Shown here piece after piece: positions 11,028 through 23,450 of a stretch of DNA of 64,000 nt. How positions within the stretch are numbered: the stretch's first letter is position 1; every line of letters starts with the position of its first letter. The translations under genes were made by a program, and so were the position numbers. Source of the DNA: Heliocidaris erythrogramma. Taxonomy: Eukaryota; Echinodermata; Echinoidea; Camarodonta; Echinometridae. A model generated the notes under the pieces. It was not told where the DNA came from, did not search any database, and saw nothing but the letters and a program-made list of their open reading frames with translations. Location: NCBI GenBank assembly GCA_025617745.1, contig CM046870.1, positions 8,124,303 through 8,188,302 of the forward strand, written 5' to 3'.

Positions 11028-11495
11028 CTGATCGCTTTCTGAACCAAAGAGGAGAAGATCAAAGGGAATAGCGGCGACCACGTCAATAAGAAACCAGCCT
11101 TTGAAATAGTGCACAGCGATCTTGCCGGGATGCGAGACCACTTCGTCATTCTTGTTGACGTACGTCGTCCGAAAGTTGATGAGGATGTCTATGATGAACA
11201 TGACGTCGACTATGAGATCGATGATGGTGAGCGGCTGCTTATAGTTAGCGCTGTTCGAACCCGTGGTCGACGTGGAGGTGGCGTCATCGCTGGGTTGGGT
11301 GGTGGGGGTGGGGGAGTCCCTTTTTAGGAGGAAGGCAGCATTGTAAGGGGTGATGATGGCCGTGTAGATGACCAGGAGGAGGATGACCCAGTCCCAGACT
11401 GCCTTGAAGGGCGAGTAGTGGAGGATGGTCCATTTGTGGATGCGGGGTGACTGGAGCTTGTACTCGGGAAGCACATCGGGGCCTAATGACAACAC
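11028..11495 (-). CDS. erg: ERG-type K+ channel, S1-S3 exon
   Basis: The exon (468 nt, 156 codons) starts [20 protein letters not shown] and [15 protein letters not shown], both nearly identical to hERG. It continues with S1 ([21 protein letters not shown]), a Ser/Thr-rich S1-S2 loop ([19 protein letters not shown]), S2 ([19 protein letters not shown]), [20 protein letters not shown], and S3 ([20 protein letters not shown]). The S1-S2 loop is longer than in mammals and of low complexity. The acceptor (CTTCAG|GTG at 11496) and donor (CAG|GTTGGT at 11027) are both phase 0. In vertebrates the short ERG1b first exon and the last exon of the long N terminus both splice onto this same boundary. The 5' intron is about 32 kb. 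Confidence 0.97.
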
Positions 11496-12565
11496 CTGAA
11501 GAAGGAACCAGAAATACATATATTCAAAACAGTGAAAATTACCTTATTGATGGTGGGAGCTCGACTTGGATTAGTAATATAAAAGATGAGATTTTCTTTT
11601 TAAAAAATGGCATTATCGTGGTTGAGAAAACCACCATTCACTCAGCACAGAAGCGCTTCATTGCGTCACACCCATTGGTGCCCTCATTCCCCGTCCATAG
11701 ACTCTGTAAACAATCTTACACATTCTTCTGGAGTTGTTCTATGAGACCTCTTTTGAAGATTACCAAAGCCATTTTCAAGTTTTCCAGGGCTATAGATCAC
11801 CTACCACTTGAGATTATTTTTGGCATCACAAAACCACACAAAACCAAACCAGAGAATTAATACAGAGCTATCCATGAAAGTGAATGTTATGCGAAAATAA
11901 AACCATTCTGCAATGTCTGATAGTATAACATCATTCAAGTTCTCTTTTTGCATTATGCTTTCATTGGTGATAAAAGGAGATCAAAGTTACTGCTCTGCAA
12001 TGCTCAAAATGCTCTGCTCAAAATGCTTATTTCATGCCATCTGTGAAAACACACATTTCACAGCTTTTTATGGCTGAAGTTGGTTCAGTTACATCTGATG
12101 TAATGACATTCATGTAAGGTACAAATGCACATCTAGTTCTTTTCATTGTAAAGCATATTACAAACACACTGTGTAAAGTACTATTATAGGTACATACATG
12201 TATGTAGATAATCATTAGAAGTAGTAGTAATGCTGATGGCTGAATTTTGTTAAACATAATACATTCAGATGGATGGATGTGTTATAAGTACATTTTAGCT
12301 TGTTATTACATTCATGAGAAACTGATTCCTTAAGGTATTATGATGTCTAAATATTTTTCTGCATTTTTAGTGTTCAAACTATGAGATTCATTTCCTACTC
12401 TGTGCCCATTTATACACCTGGGTAGATAAAAGCAATAAAAATGCAATGCCTTGCTATAGAACATACAGTTGTATGATGGCTCAAACACACATACATGTAC
12501 CCTTCGTATCTTAAGTCAAGTGTTGAAACCACTCAACTATGATATTACTACAGCACTGGGTCTTT

Positions 12566-12855
12566 TTTTTTGAAGGTTCAGTAATCTGAAAGTTTGTAAT
12601 TACGAGAAAGAAATTGTGTTCATAAAGGTTCGAAACTCAGAAAATGAAATACGGTTCTGTTTCATTTTCAGAAGCATGAACTCTTTTTCATGTTCACAAT
12701 ACCCACCCTGTTATATTTCCGACTTATGAACCCTATTTCATATACGGAATTCTGAACCTTCAAAATAACAGACCTTTTGGACTGATAAACCTTCAAATCA
12801 ATGCGGAATTATGAACCTTTGGAATTATGAACCTTCAGAAAACAACTCGTAGACA
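12566..12855. repeat. GGTTC inverted-array element, diverged copy
   Basis: Short units like AAGGTTCAGTAATCTGAAAG occupy the left half and their reverse complements (GGAATTATGAACCTT) the right half. The same architecture occurs at 20826-21203 and 61155-61610. Confidence 0.7.
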
Positions 12856-13283
12856 TCACTACCATGTTAATTGTTCTGTTAAACCCTCTGTGATGGAATA
12901 GATATATTTGCTGTTAGTCAATTAGAGCTCTGGAATCTACTTGGTTAGATGGGTATTAGGAGAGGTCGCCCTCACAGTGAATTTTACTTACAGCTGCACG
13001 TTCACCACCCTGTTGCTTGTTGCTGTTTGTCTATAGATATTGTAGAGGGGGTTCACAAATATTTTCATATTTAATGCATGCATTTCTATTATACAGGGCC
13101 CTTATAATAGCAGTGTTTAAAATGACTCAAGGATACACTATAGATACCGTAAATATTGCTGCTGGTTTCGCGAACAGGCGTAAGTCTGCGTGGGAACATC
13201 GTTCCACGAAACAGAGCGACAATATACAGTTGAATACACAAAAAAATAACAATACAGATGGATCTACCCATATCTACAAAAAA

Positions 13284-13477
13284 TACAGTCAAACCTGCTT
13301 TAGTGACCACCTGTATAGAAAGACCACCTGTGTATAAAGACTACAAAATCTGTTTCCCATGAAAAGTGTTTCTCATTGAAACATGTATTAAAAGAACCTG
13401 TACCTAAGGACCACCTGCTCATAAAGACCACTTTTCTAGTCTCCCTTGAGCGGTCTTTATAGATAGGTTTCACTGTA
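13284..13477. mobile_element. TA-bounded MITE, second copy
   Basis: Ends TACAGTCAAACCTGCTTTAG and AGGTTTCACTGTA; inverted relative to the copy at 3413-3609. It abuts a P80 copy starting at 13481. Confidence 0.75.
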
Positions 13478-13480
13478 TTA

Positions 13481-13563
13481 TTAACCCGTTGGCTACTGAA
13501 TTCTCTATTACCCATAGGCTTAAATACAGGGACCACCCAGTTCCTGTATAGGAAATGGATCAA
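13481..13563 (+). repeat. P80 element, diverged copy
   Basis: It starts TTAACCCGTTGGCTACTGAA and continues through CCCATAGGCTTAAATACAGG. The right end is degenerate (GGAAATGGATCAA). Confidence 0.7.
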
Positions 13564-14719
13564 CAATATAATAATCTCCTTAAATATATAAAAATCATAT
13601 TTATTCAACCTCACTAACTTGAAGACTGCTTTAAAATGTATAATTTTTCTCAAAAATAACATTTTGTTTACAATCAGAGACATATGTGACGAGAGAACAA
13701 GAGGATAACGACTAATTTATTTCTCTGTTACACTAACCAATAATTTTTCGCTTTCAAACTTCCCATCCGCCCCCTCAAACATTTATATTTGCATGTACTC
13801 TAGTTTCAAACATTCTTAATTTTCACTTGTAAAACTGAAATTAGTTCCCTTTAAGCTAACAACGTCCTTCCTTATAACACCTGCTGCAATCAATTTTACT
13901 GAATGCTGATCAGTTTCCACACAAAAGATCGAGGCAACAACAAAAGCTAATTGACCACCCATTTTTGACCCAAATAAGCTTATTGATTATTAATAATTCA
14001 CTTGTTGTGTAGTGATGAAAGACAAGGACAGACTAGAGATAAAGATGGAAGGATCTAATTCACTAATGATATTAAAATGGCGATTCTAGGACATGCAGGC
14101 AACAACAATATTCGGACATATCTCATGCATGCATGCATGCATGCAGAAGACCATACAACCTTCTTCTTATTTTCGTTGGGGGTCATAGATTTGATCAAAA
14201 TATGCTTTCATTTTGGCATATACTTAATCCAAGACCACAAGATTGATGAATCACTTTACAGTCTAGACCATATATAAGCATTTACATTATTTATGATTTT
14301 CATATTCACCCATGTGACTATAGTCAATGAGACCTTAGCAGTACATTATCAACAAAGTAAATTATTAATAACTGGCAAATTATTTTCATCCCTGAAATAT
14401 TCATGATTATGTATCCACTCAACCGTGATACAAGGTTAGCTGTATGGCAATGAGGTAGGCATACCATAACAGCATATGCAGTTATAGCTAAAATTTCCTT
14501 TTTATGCTCATCTATTGTCAGCACCCTTTCATATACTAATGCAAATTATGGCCTTGATTATTTTGAACAATGACATTCTTTAGTCTTTCATGATAGTCAT
14601 TATACTTACTTGTTATTTTTTTTATGATGATCATTAACACAGATCATCAGTTTCATAATCAGATTACAACCATAATGATTATCTACATCACCATTACATC
14701 ATCGTCATGATAAATATCA

Positions 14720-15420
14720 TGAGATCGTCATCATCACCATCATCATCACCATCACCATCATCCCCATCAGCATCACCATCATCCCCATCTTCATCATCAT
14801 CATCATCATTATCGTTTTCATCATCATCATCAACATCATCACTTTCATCACTATGTGATATGGAAAAAACACCCTTATATATAAGTTTTTTTCAGAGTGG
14901 TCCAATCACATTAAAAACATATCAAAATCATCATCACTTTCATCACTATCACTATCATCATCATATACTTCAAAATGTGTGATATGGAACCCCCTTATAT
15001 ATAAGTATAAGTTTTTTTTCAGAGGGGTCCAATCACATTAAAAACATATCAAAATCATCATCACCACCTTCATCATCATCATCCCCAGCACCACCACCAC
15101 TACCAACACAACATCATCACTACCACCAACATCACCATCATCATGGAGCATCATCATCATCATTATCATTTTCATCATCAGCATCATCACAATCATCACT
15201 CTCATCACTATCAAATTGTGTGATATGGAACACCCTTATATCTAAGTATAAGTTTTTTTCAGAGGGGTCCAATCACATTAAAAACATATCAAAATCATCA
15301 TCACCACCTTCATCATCATCATCATCCCCAGCACCACCACCACTACCACCACAACATCATCACTACCACCAACATCACCATCATCATGGAGCATCATCAT
15401 CCTCCTTAAATCACCATTAC
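14720..15420. repeat. CAT microsatellite with a triplicated 86-bp unit
   Basis: Long CAT/CAC tracts alternate with three copies (near 14853, 14979 and 15215) of a unit containing GTGATATGGAA, TTATAT and GTCCAATCACATTAAAAACA. Copies two and three, with their flanking CAT tracts, are almost identical, which suggests recent duplication. Confidence 0.85.
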
Positions 15421-17024
15421 CCTCTTAACATATGTCAGTCAAACTCACTTTAAACCTACCCATGGATTCACAATGTACATCATCAGTTACAACTATGAAA
15501 AGCACTTTCACTATGTTAAACAGACTATGGAATGCAATTGTGACATGAGAGGTATGTTGATGGCAAAACACAGAGTGAAACTAGGACTATCACCATGATC
15601 GATACTCCTCATAGGTCATATATAATTGCATGGCAAAACTTCACCCTGTCCCCCTTCCACATATCTGTCAAAATCAAATGCAGATGTACACTTCATAGTG
15701 ATCTAGATTCTGAAGTATCATTGGAATATCTTGAAAAGTAAGTGCCAGTAGAGCACTCCACACTTGTTTTCATTTTATTTCTTTGCGACAGAACGAGCGA
15801 CTACCGAACGACTCTTAGAAATACGCCCACTTCAAACTTTGTGGTTATCAAATCATCGTTCCAAGTCAAAAGATTAACCTGGGTATCCACTGCAATTATC
15901 ATTTGCTTAAGTGGTAAGCATGATTATTCAAATAATACATGCACTATAAAATTGTATCATGTATTTAATGCTATGCTCCCCCATGTGTAACGGGGCATAA
16001 CAAGCCTGGTACCCTTTCAAACCCAAGTGGCACATCTTTGTGGCACATCTTTGTGGCACATCTTTAGTACACAAGAGAAAAATGTGAATCCTAGCACGTG
16101 AAAATGTGAAAACTATTTCTTTCCTTATTACATATTTTTCAGAAATTTGCCTCCCCCCCTTACAAAATTATGGGTCCACTACTGAATCAACAACACTCAA
16201 TTTTCTACTTGATTGCTCAAAAGGTGAACAATCATCCCTATGATTAGAAGCTAACCTCAGTCGGTTGTTCAGCCTCTATATACTAATATCTTGAAATTTC
16301 AGTCCCTATATGAAGAACTTCATGTATATCATTAAAATAATGTAATGTACCCAAGCTACAGCGTATGCTGCTAGAATGCAGATGCACTTATCAGCATGCA
16401 ACCAATCTGGTCAAACCCAGACACATTACCAAAAAATGTTGACATTGTAAGCTGTAAGCTTCATTACCCAGCTAAGAGTGTCACACGAATCAGGGTGTGC
16501 AATCCCGGGTTGTTTGCCAGGGCGAAGGCAGACAATAATTAATCGTGAAACATGAACACTAGCGGCTTGCTTTCACACCCTTCTATACCTAAAAACGTAG
16601 TGGCTTTACCAGACGTGGCCAATTTGAAGGTGTAATCAGGCACGTAATAGAAACGGCAGCTAGGCGGCAAAACAGACCTTGCACGCCCAATGAACAGTCA
16701 GGCAGACGACCGTCGACCAGTAAATGACTGCCATGTGTTACATGAGCACATCTAATTGGTTAAAGGGTGCCAATCATGAAATAATGTTGTGCTCGATCTG
16801 TAGGCCCTATGTTAAGGGTTTCATATTGCTATACTACATTCAAAATATTAGCTTCTAATTGATATTACTTCTATAAAAATATATAGGAAGTTTAAATGCT
16901 CTCTCAATAAACATAAAAGTGACTTGTGAGTAGACTAGTTGATGCACACGGAGCCGAAGTCGGACTTGGGTTCTGTGTGAGCCCTATTTATAGGGTTTTG
17001 TGTTATCCTGTATTTTCTTTATAT

Positions 17025-17249
17025 TAGGTGTTAAAAAAAACAGTGGACACTTTTTGATGTACATATAAATGAAGGATGTAAATTTCAAAAGCAATATTTC
17101 ACGAAAAGTAATCAGAGTAATACAATAAAACTTTCTCCCAATGAAATTTACATCCTTCAACTTTACAATGTAAATACCTCAGTCTGATATGAAGTACAAT
17201 TTTGAGTTATTAATGATTTAAAATGTCCACTGCTTTTTTTTAACACCTA
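17025..17249. mobile_element. Palindromic MITE, 225 bp
   Basis: TAGGTGTTAAAAAAAACAGT with GGACA pairs with TGTCCACTGC, TTTTTTTT and AACACCTA at the right end. An inner pair GAAGGATGTAAATTTCA / TGAAATTTACATCCTTC also folds back. TA flanks both ends. Confidence 0.8.
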
Positions 17250-17486
17250 TTACTTCTAAACCACTAATCCATAGAATGCCAGATTATTTCTTTAAGGTTG
17301 ATTTTATACTTTATACTTTAATACACATAAAGTACACTTTAATACAAGGGTTTCATCCTTTAACAGGAAGCCCAATTAAATCTAGCAAGATAGCATGGGG
17401 GATTCTTCAAGATATTCACGAGTGTTACAGCTAAGAAGAAATCTGTTTCCAATCTGAATGGAAGCATTTTATGATATCATCTAATC

Positions 17487-17527
17487 AGAGCCAAAAGTTA
17501 ACATCCTTCTAGCCCTCAACATATGAC
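17487..17527. repeat. Family-A palindrome, deleted copy
   Basis: CAGAGCCAAAAGTTAACATC followed by CTTCTAGCCCTCAACAT; the centre is lost. Confidence 0.45.
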
Positions 17528-17696
17528 GTTTTACACGACATGCACACAATGCTGTGTTTGTAAGTTGTGCATAGAAGGCTATTATCAAAATAGGCTTTTA
17601 TATTAATCTTTGGCCAATGAGCAAATGAAAATATGCAGGGCCCTCAGGGAGAACAGTATTTAGTACTGATGAGGCTACCCTAGGTAAACAAGACAT

Positions 17697-17722
17697 ATTA
17701 TTATTATTATTATTATTATTAA
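17697..17722. repeat. TTA microsatellite
   Basis: About eight TTA units. Confidence 0.9.
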
Positions 17723-18402
17723 TAAAAGAATGAGTCAAATGCATTTTATACAAGAAGAAGTTCCTACATTCAGGGACCTTATGTGATTTCAGTTTTTTTT
17801 TAAAGATGATTAATCTACTGTGGGAAATATATATCAATAGATAGAATGGAGATAAATAATTAGATGTATATGGGCAATTCCATGGTTAGTTACGTTACAC
17901 TTTATCAAATTTTAATATTTTTGATACAGATAATTCATTAGCTTTTTCATCTGAAGTCCTACTCTTGCAAATATATATTCACCTAACAAAGGTCTACAGT
18001 ACATGAAGAAATCAAAAGTAAATGAATAAAATAAGAGCTGTAATGAGAACGTTTTATGCCGGTTAGTTACAATGTACGTTACAAAAAAAGGACATGAGAA
18101 ACAAACCAAAGTTTTTGAAACAATATTCCTCCTTATTGTATTGCACCTCAAACTTGGAGCCAAATCAGTATTACTTCTTAAATGAGGACAAATGTTGCCC
18201 CAAATTGCTTAGAGATTGTATCTCTCAATTTGTTTAAGTAGAGCCTTGGTTAGTTACGTTACGGTTAGTCACGTTACAGTTTGTCCAGTATACATATTTG
18301 AGATTTTTACACCTTTTCAACAACTTATTATAGCCTACTTTCTTTTAAATTGGTGTGACTGAATGCCCTAAAAGATAATCTAATCGAAAAATACACATAA
18401 TA

Positions 18403-18486
18403 TCGTGTGTTGAGAGCCAGAAGGGCGTTAACTCTGTGTTAAAGCATACGAGTTAACGCCCTTCTGGCTCTCAACACACGATATGC
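18403..18486. repeat. Family-A palindrome, near-perfect reference copy
   Basis: ATATCGTGTGTTGAGAGCCA with GAAGGGCGTTAACTC is mirrored by GAGTTAACGCCCTTC and TGGCTCTCAACACACGATAT. The arms are about 36 bp with a 14-bp centre. The two TTAA sites sit symmetrically near the centre. It would fold into a strong cruciform or hairpin. Confidence 0.85.
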
Positions 18487-18586
18487 GGTATATTTCTGTC
18501 CATGACTAAAAAACTGTGTGAAGTCCCATCTATCTAAATTTGTGTATGGTTCAAATTCTTCTATAAGGGGCCATATTAAATAAAAT

Positions 18587-18611
18587 TGTTTTTTTTTTTT
18601 GGGGGGGGGGG
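18587..18611. repeat. T-run followed by G-run
   Basis: About 13 T then about 11 G, part of a G-run dispersed repeat continuing GTATGAAACCCC. Confidence 0.7.
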
Positions 18612-18954
18612 TATGAAACCCCTTTGTAAAAATAATTCCTGTATTTATTTAAACCCCCAAAATCGACCTGAATTTCAGAAAGAGCAAAAATAAAGTTTGG
18701 TCTGATGTCCACTTTATCATGGAATTGCCCATATTCATATTGAAATTACAAATATACGTGTAATCAGACTTTTTTAAAACAATAAATACAAGAAGAACTA
18801 GATTATTCAAAGAGTAAAAATTCTGAAAAGAAGAGGTTACAAAAGAAAATGAGGAGAGAAAAGAGCAATTTAAAAGCATATATTAAGAAAAGGAAGAAAG
18901 AGATACATGTACCAGTACAAAAATGACCAAAAAATGCAGAAGTAGAGAGCAAAA

Positions 18955-19125
18955 GAAATAAATAAGATGATGAATGGAGGTATAGAGAGAGAGGGAGAGG
19001 AAGACAGAGAAAGAAAGAGAGAGGGAAAAAGGAGATGAATGAAATGGATGAACACAAGGAGAGGAGAGGAGAGGGAGAAAGAGAGAGGGGGAGAGAAAAA
19101 GACAGAGAAAAGAAAATAACAGAAA
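18955..19125. repeat. GA-rich tract
   Basis: Purine-rich GAGAGAGG and GAAAGAGA repeats. The reverse-strand frames across it are Ser/Leu-rich artefacts. Confidence 0.9.
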
Positions 19126-19778
19126 GATATGGACTGATAGAATGCTGCGTGGCGAGGGGGGTTAGACAGAACACAGGGCAGCTGCTGCATTAACATGCTA
19201 AGCAAAGCATGCTTAATTAGCTCGCTAGCTACCACAGACAAACTCCTAATTAACCTGAGCTCAAGGACTTCTTACACAAAGCACATGAATACTGATCAAA
19301 ATAGCACTGGTCAGAGACCAAGTACAATTTACCAAAGTACAAATGTATGGGGGAAATTCAAGTGCCTGGGCTTAATGCACTTGTACTTTATTAATGAAGG
19401 TTTCCGTTCATAATTTAATCATTGTAAGTGCTGCTCCTGAATTCTTTTGATAAGCTCTTTGAGCTGCCACTTAAGGCTGTAAATAATGAACAACGAACAA
19501 CAGAGGGAAAAGAAGAAAATGATCAAACACAGTGTTTGTACTAAAGGTCATGGCACTGATTTATACTGATTTTAAACTGATTTTAGTAACAGTAACTTGA
19601 TATTCCACTCCCATATCAAAGAATGCATATATTTCTAAATACTATAACCTGAAATAACCCTGAAAACTTCCCCAAACATCAGTGGCAGTAACATTTATGT
19701 CATGAATTACTATCAAGACTTAAATAATGTACAATGTACTACATCACAAACTATTTCCTACAATCGTTCATGGACCTT

Positions 19779-19796
19779 CCCCCCCCCCCCCCCCCC
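19779..19796. repeat. Poly-C run
   Basis: Eighteen C in a row, preceded by GGACCTT. Confidence 0.9.
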
Positions 19797-20305
19797 TCTG
19801 ACTTTACATTTAAGCGTGAGGAAGAATAGAAACAGATTATGATATATCTACATGGTCCACACCCGCTCACCATTACTCTCAAAAGCTAACCTCCAAAACT
19901 TGCTCAGCTATCCAACTGAAATATTAGATAATGCCTTATCTTTATTTTTAAAATGCTAACCTTCTCACATTTTTTCAAGTACAAAGCTGTCATATTAAGG
20001 CCCACGCAGACATAGGATGACATATCTGCTTTATAAAAAAAGCAAATTATACATTTAGATAAAAATAGAGTGCTTTCAAATTTCTGTACCTTAGCATACA
20101 CAGATTAGTGAGTTCACATAATTAGGGCCAATTAGAACAGCTATGTAATTTACTCCAAACAATTAGCCTCTTGCAATTTACTTACACACAAAGATTAGCA
20201 GCAGTATTTGTTTAATAATAATTTTTGAGGTGATTTGCAAGGCTTAACAATTCTGAACACATTTCATTATCATGTAGAAAAATGCATATACACTGTATAC
20301 AGCAT

Positions 20306-20519
20306 TTAAGCTGTTGACTACTGACTTTTCATACTTTTCAAATAAATCTAATGCAAGAACCGCTTGGTTCCAGGGGAACAAAGTGTTTTGTTAGTGATTT
20401 TTACTGAAAACTGTTATAAGCTACTGAAATCCTTGCATGTGATTGGCCGAGAGCAAATTTGTCAGTAAAAATCACAGACAAAATGCTTGATGAAACACTC
20501 CCCAGATGGCAATGGGTTA
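20306..20519. mobile_element. P80 element interrupted by a G150 palindrome
   Basis: The left half of P80 (TTAAGCTGTTGACTACTGAC to GCTTGGTTCC) stops near 20384 and its right end (GGCAATGGGTTAA) resumes at 20507. Between them lies a G150 palindrome (about 20385-20505, with TGATTGGCCGAGAGCAAATT). The insertion order is therefore P80 first, G150 second. Confidence 0.7.
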
Positions 20520-20825
20520 AAAGAATGACTCATCTTTATAGACCTTAAGAGATGGGAGGGACAGAAAAATGAAATGAAATAAAATTCTCTCTGTGTCACC
20601 CTCGCCAAATCGAATCAAGGAAAAGGCCAGTCTCGGATTTTGCCAGTGTAATGATTCAATTAGTAGTGGGGCATATAGGTGGGAGAAGAAAAAGATACCA
20701 ACTGTAAAATACATTGCAATACCTAGTCTATCCATAACCGAAACGTTGTTGTGCATGTACATATACTGCAATAAATTAACAGAGAGAGCCAATTAGCAAT
20801 TGTATTTGTAAATATATTATGCAAA

Positions 20826-21203
20826 GGGAGGTACTCGTTTTTCCAAAGGTTCGTTTTTCCGAAGGTTCATAATTCCGATACACAAATTTCCCATAGCAGG
20901 GGGTTCATAATTCTGAAAAATTAATAAGGTTCATAATTTTGAACATTTGTTGCATTACTCCAAAGGTTCGTAATTCCGAAAATGAAATAGGGTTCCTGAT
21001 TCCAAAAACAAAAGGGTGTTCATGATTCTGAAGGTTCGTAATTCCAAAAATGCAATAGGGCCCTACATAACTTTTCAGAATTACGAACCTTCGGAAATAT
21101 GAACCCTTTTTCATTTTAGAAATTATGAACCCTATTTCAATTTCGGAATTACGAACCATCGCAGTAACAAACCTTCGGAATTATGAACCTTCGGAAAAAC
21201 GAC
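20826..21203. repeat. GGTTC inverted-array element
   Basis: It starts GAGGTACTCGTTTTTCCAAA, followed by units like AAGGTTCATAATTCCGA. From about 21065 it carries the reverse complements (ATTACGAACCTTCGGAA). Confidence 0.8.
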
Positions 21204-21380
21204 ATGTAACCTATGAAAACCTTTCATATTTTCACATGTTAATGGTGATTCAGCTTTACATAAAATGTCTTTTAATAGCTATTTATGGAAAAATGGGTAC
21301 TAAACAATTAATAAGTTGCTAATATTTCGATAGAAGAAAAGTAAATTATGTTCTGAGGATCAGTAGCATAACACATATCC

Positions 21381-21527
21381 AGGGGAGCGTTTCATCAAGT
21401 GTTTTGTCAGCGACTTTTACTGACAACTGTTATACATTGTGTAAGCTACTGAAATCCTTGCATCTGGTTGGCTGAGAGCAAATTTGTCAGTAAAATCACC
21501 AACAAAACACTTAATGAAACGCTCTCT
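21381..21527. repeat. G150 palindrome
   Basis: GGGGAGCGTTTCATCAAGTG pairs with CACTTAATGAAACGCTCTC. The centre carries TAAGCTACTGAAATCCTTGC and GGTTGGCTGAGAGCAAATTT. Similar copies lie at 20385, 32207 and 44430. Confidence 0.75.
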
Positions 21528-22399
21528 CCTGGCATTGTGGGGGCACAAGTCTTTCATACCAAGTGAATCAAATGCAAGAGAATCATTCCACCGAGTGATG
21601 GGAGGCAGTGAGAAGGGGGCTGGTTGTATCATCTTCTTTTCACATTCCTTGTCAACTGTATCTTCCTTCCCACTCATTCTTTCTTTTTCTTTCTTCCTAC
21701 TTATCTACTGAGGGAACGTTCTATCACCATGGAGATACAGCTATAACTGTAGGCTATTATGTTTCTTAAGCTCGCTATTGCATGATGGATTACATGACTA
21801 TATTTTTATCTAATATTTTCCCAACCGAGCTGAGTATTACATGGAAAAATTACATCTTCCACATTTTATTATGGCTATCTATTGCATGAGAAATGGCCAC
21901 TTAACAAGGAAATAAAATATGTTTATAATTATGCAGACTATAACATGGAAAAACTAACTCTCACAATGTTATAAATATCTTCATTAACTACACATTAATT
22001 GACAAGCAGCGAAAGGTGGAATTGCAAAACTACTTTTAAAAGCAAAAGTATTGCTCATATAAATCTAAACAGAATGATGTTCATAATTAGATATGTCATG
22101 TTATATGGGATAAGATATCACTAGTTCATACTTGTAAAATATATCAAAATTTTCTTACAATGCTCATAAACATATATTAAGCTACATTTAAAACATATAA
22201 GACCTATATGATCAATAATATCACTGTAAAAGGATCATCATAGAGCAGCATCACCCTATCCCTGCAAGGCTAGCCAGTATACCTACTTAACCATTATGTA
22301 AAAGAGGAATTTATACAACCTAACACTCGCACTATCCAAACCTCACATTAAAGAGAAGGTTGAGTTTGGTAAAAGTGAAAAGTAATTTGAGAGCTTTCT

Positions 22400-22740
22400 C
22401 ATTCTTTAATGTCCGTGCGAAGGAATATCATAGTAGAAATGTTACCTGAAAAAGGATTGCTATTTAAATGCCCTCATATTTGAAATATGACGAGATATAG
22501 CTTGAAAAGCTTGAACCAAACATTCATGCGACATGAGTGTGTAGTCCCATATACACATTTGTGTGTGCAACGCATGAGATTATCAGCAAGATTGAGTCAA
22601 TTTCTTATCACTTAGATGATTCCAAAACATCACAGTATACACAAATTCTTATGTATTACATGACCAACCTTTCCCATTTGCTTCTAGACAGTTTCTTTCA
22701 CAATGTAATTGCATGACCAGAACTGAACTCTATCTTTAAA
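22400..22740. repeat. Long diverged repeat, segment 2
   Basis: It matches 40880-41210 over about 330 bp by eye (ATTGAGTCAATTTCTTATCA, CAACCTTTCCCA, ATCATAGTAGAAATGT). Confidence 0.65.
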
Positions 22741-23244
22741 ACTAGCATTCCCTCTATATAACTGGCCTTGCAACATACTTATCTAGTACGGCTCATCTTC
22801 ATAAGTGGATTCCCGTGCCAGAGGCTATGCGCGGGCATGCGCTGGGCTTGCAACAATGGAAACATGTGCTGTATATACAGTCACATGAAGATACATTAGA
22901 AGCCCCCTTGAGGGTCGTATGGCACATGTAATTTCGGTTTGAATATCATGTTTATGGCCAAGCATGCGGTGGAAGGACATTGATACTTCTATATTCGCAT
23001 ACAATGACAATATGATGACTTATACTGGAACACAATTTATTATTTGAGAGTGGGTCTCATAATCTTCAATTTGACAAAACTACCATGTTGATACGAGCGA
23101 GAGGAATATCACAACTACACGTGTACATGTACAAGTGCTAGCTATTATGATAATTTGGGGGAATTGCTGCCTTGAAAATCAGATAATTAGGTAGCTTATC
23201 AAAATGTGATGGTGGGTAAGATGCATATGACAAAATTATTTAAA

Positions 23245-23450
23245 TCATAATTACATTCTATAGAAGCAGAAACAAAATATTAGGATGTAGAGTTAGTATC
23301 TTACTCTATGAACATTTTTAAGCAAAATAATATGTAAACTTTTATTAAGATAAGTCTGATTGTGATTTTAGATGCACAGACAAAACTAGTAATTTTCCCA
23401 CGTCTTTATGCGGCATTGCCTTGCGCCAAGCTACCGTACTGTATTTTTAT
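23245..23450. repeat. Long diverged repeat, segment 1
   Basis: It matches 40625-40830 (AAATATTAGGATGTAGAGTTA, GCACAGACAAAACTAG, GTCTTTATG). At 40.6-41.2 kb the order is segment 1 then 2; here segment 2 comes first. Confidence 0.65.

Noticed and set aside
11109-11327. Plus-strand Asp/Gly-rich frame
   Set aside because: Antisense shadow of the S1-S3 exon.
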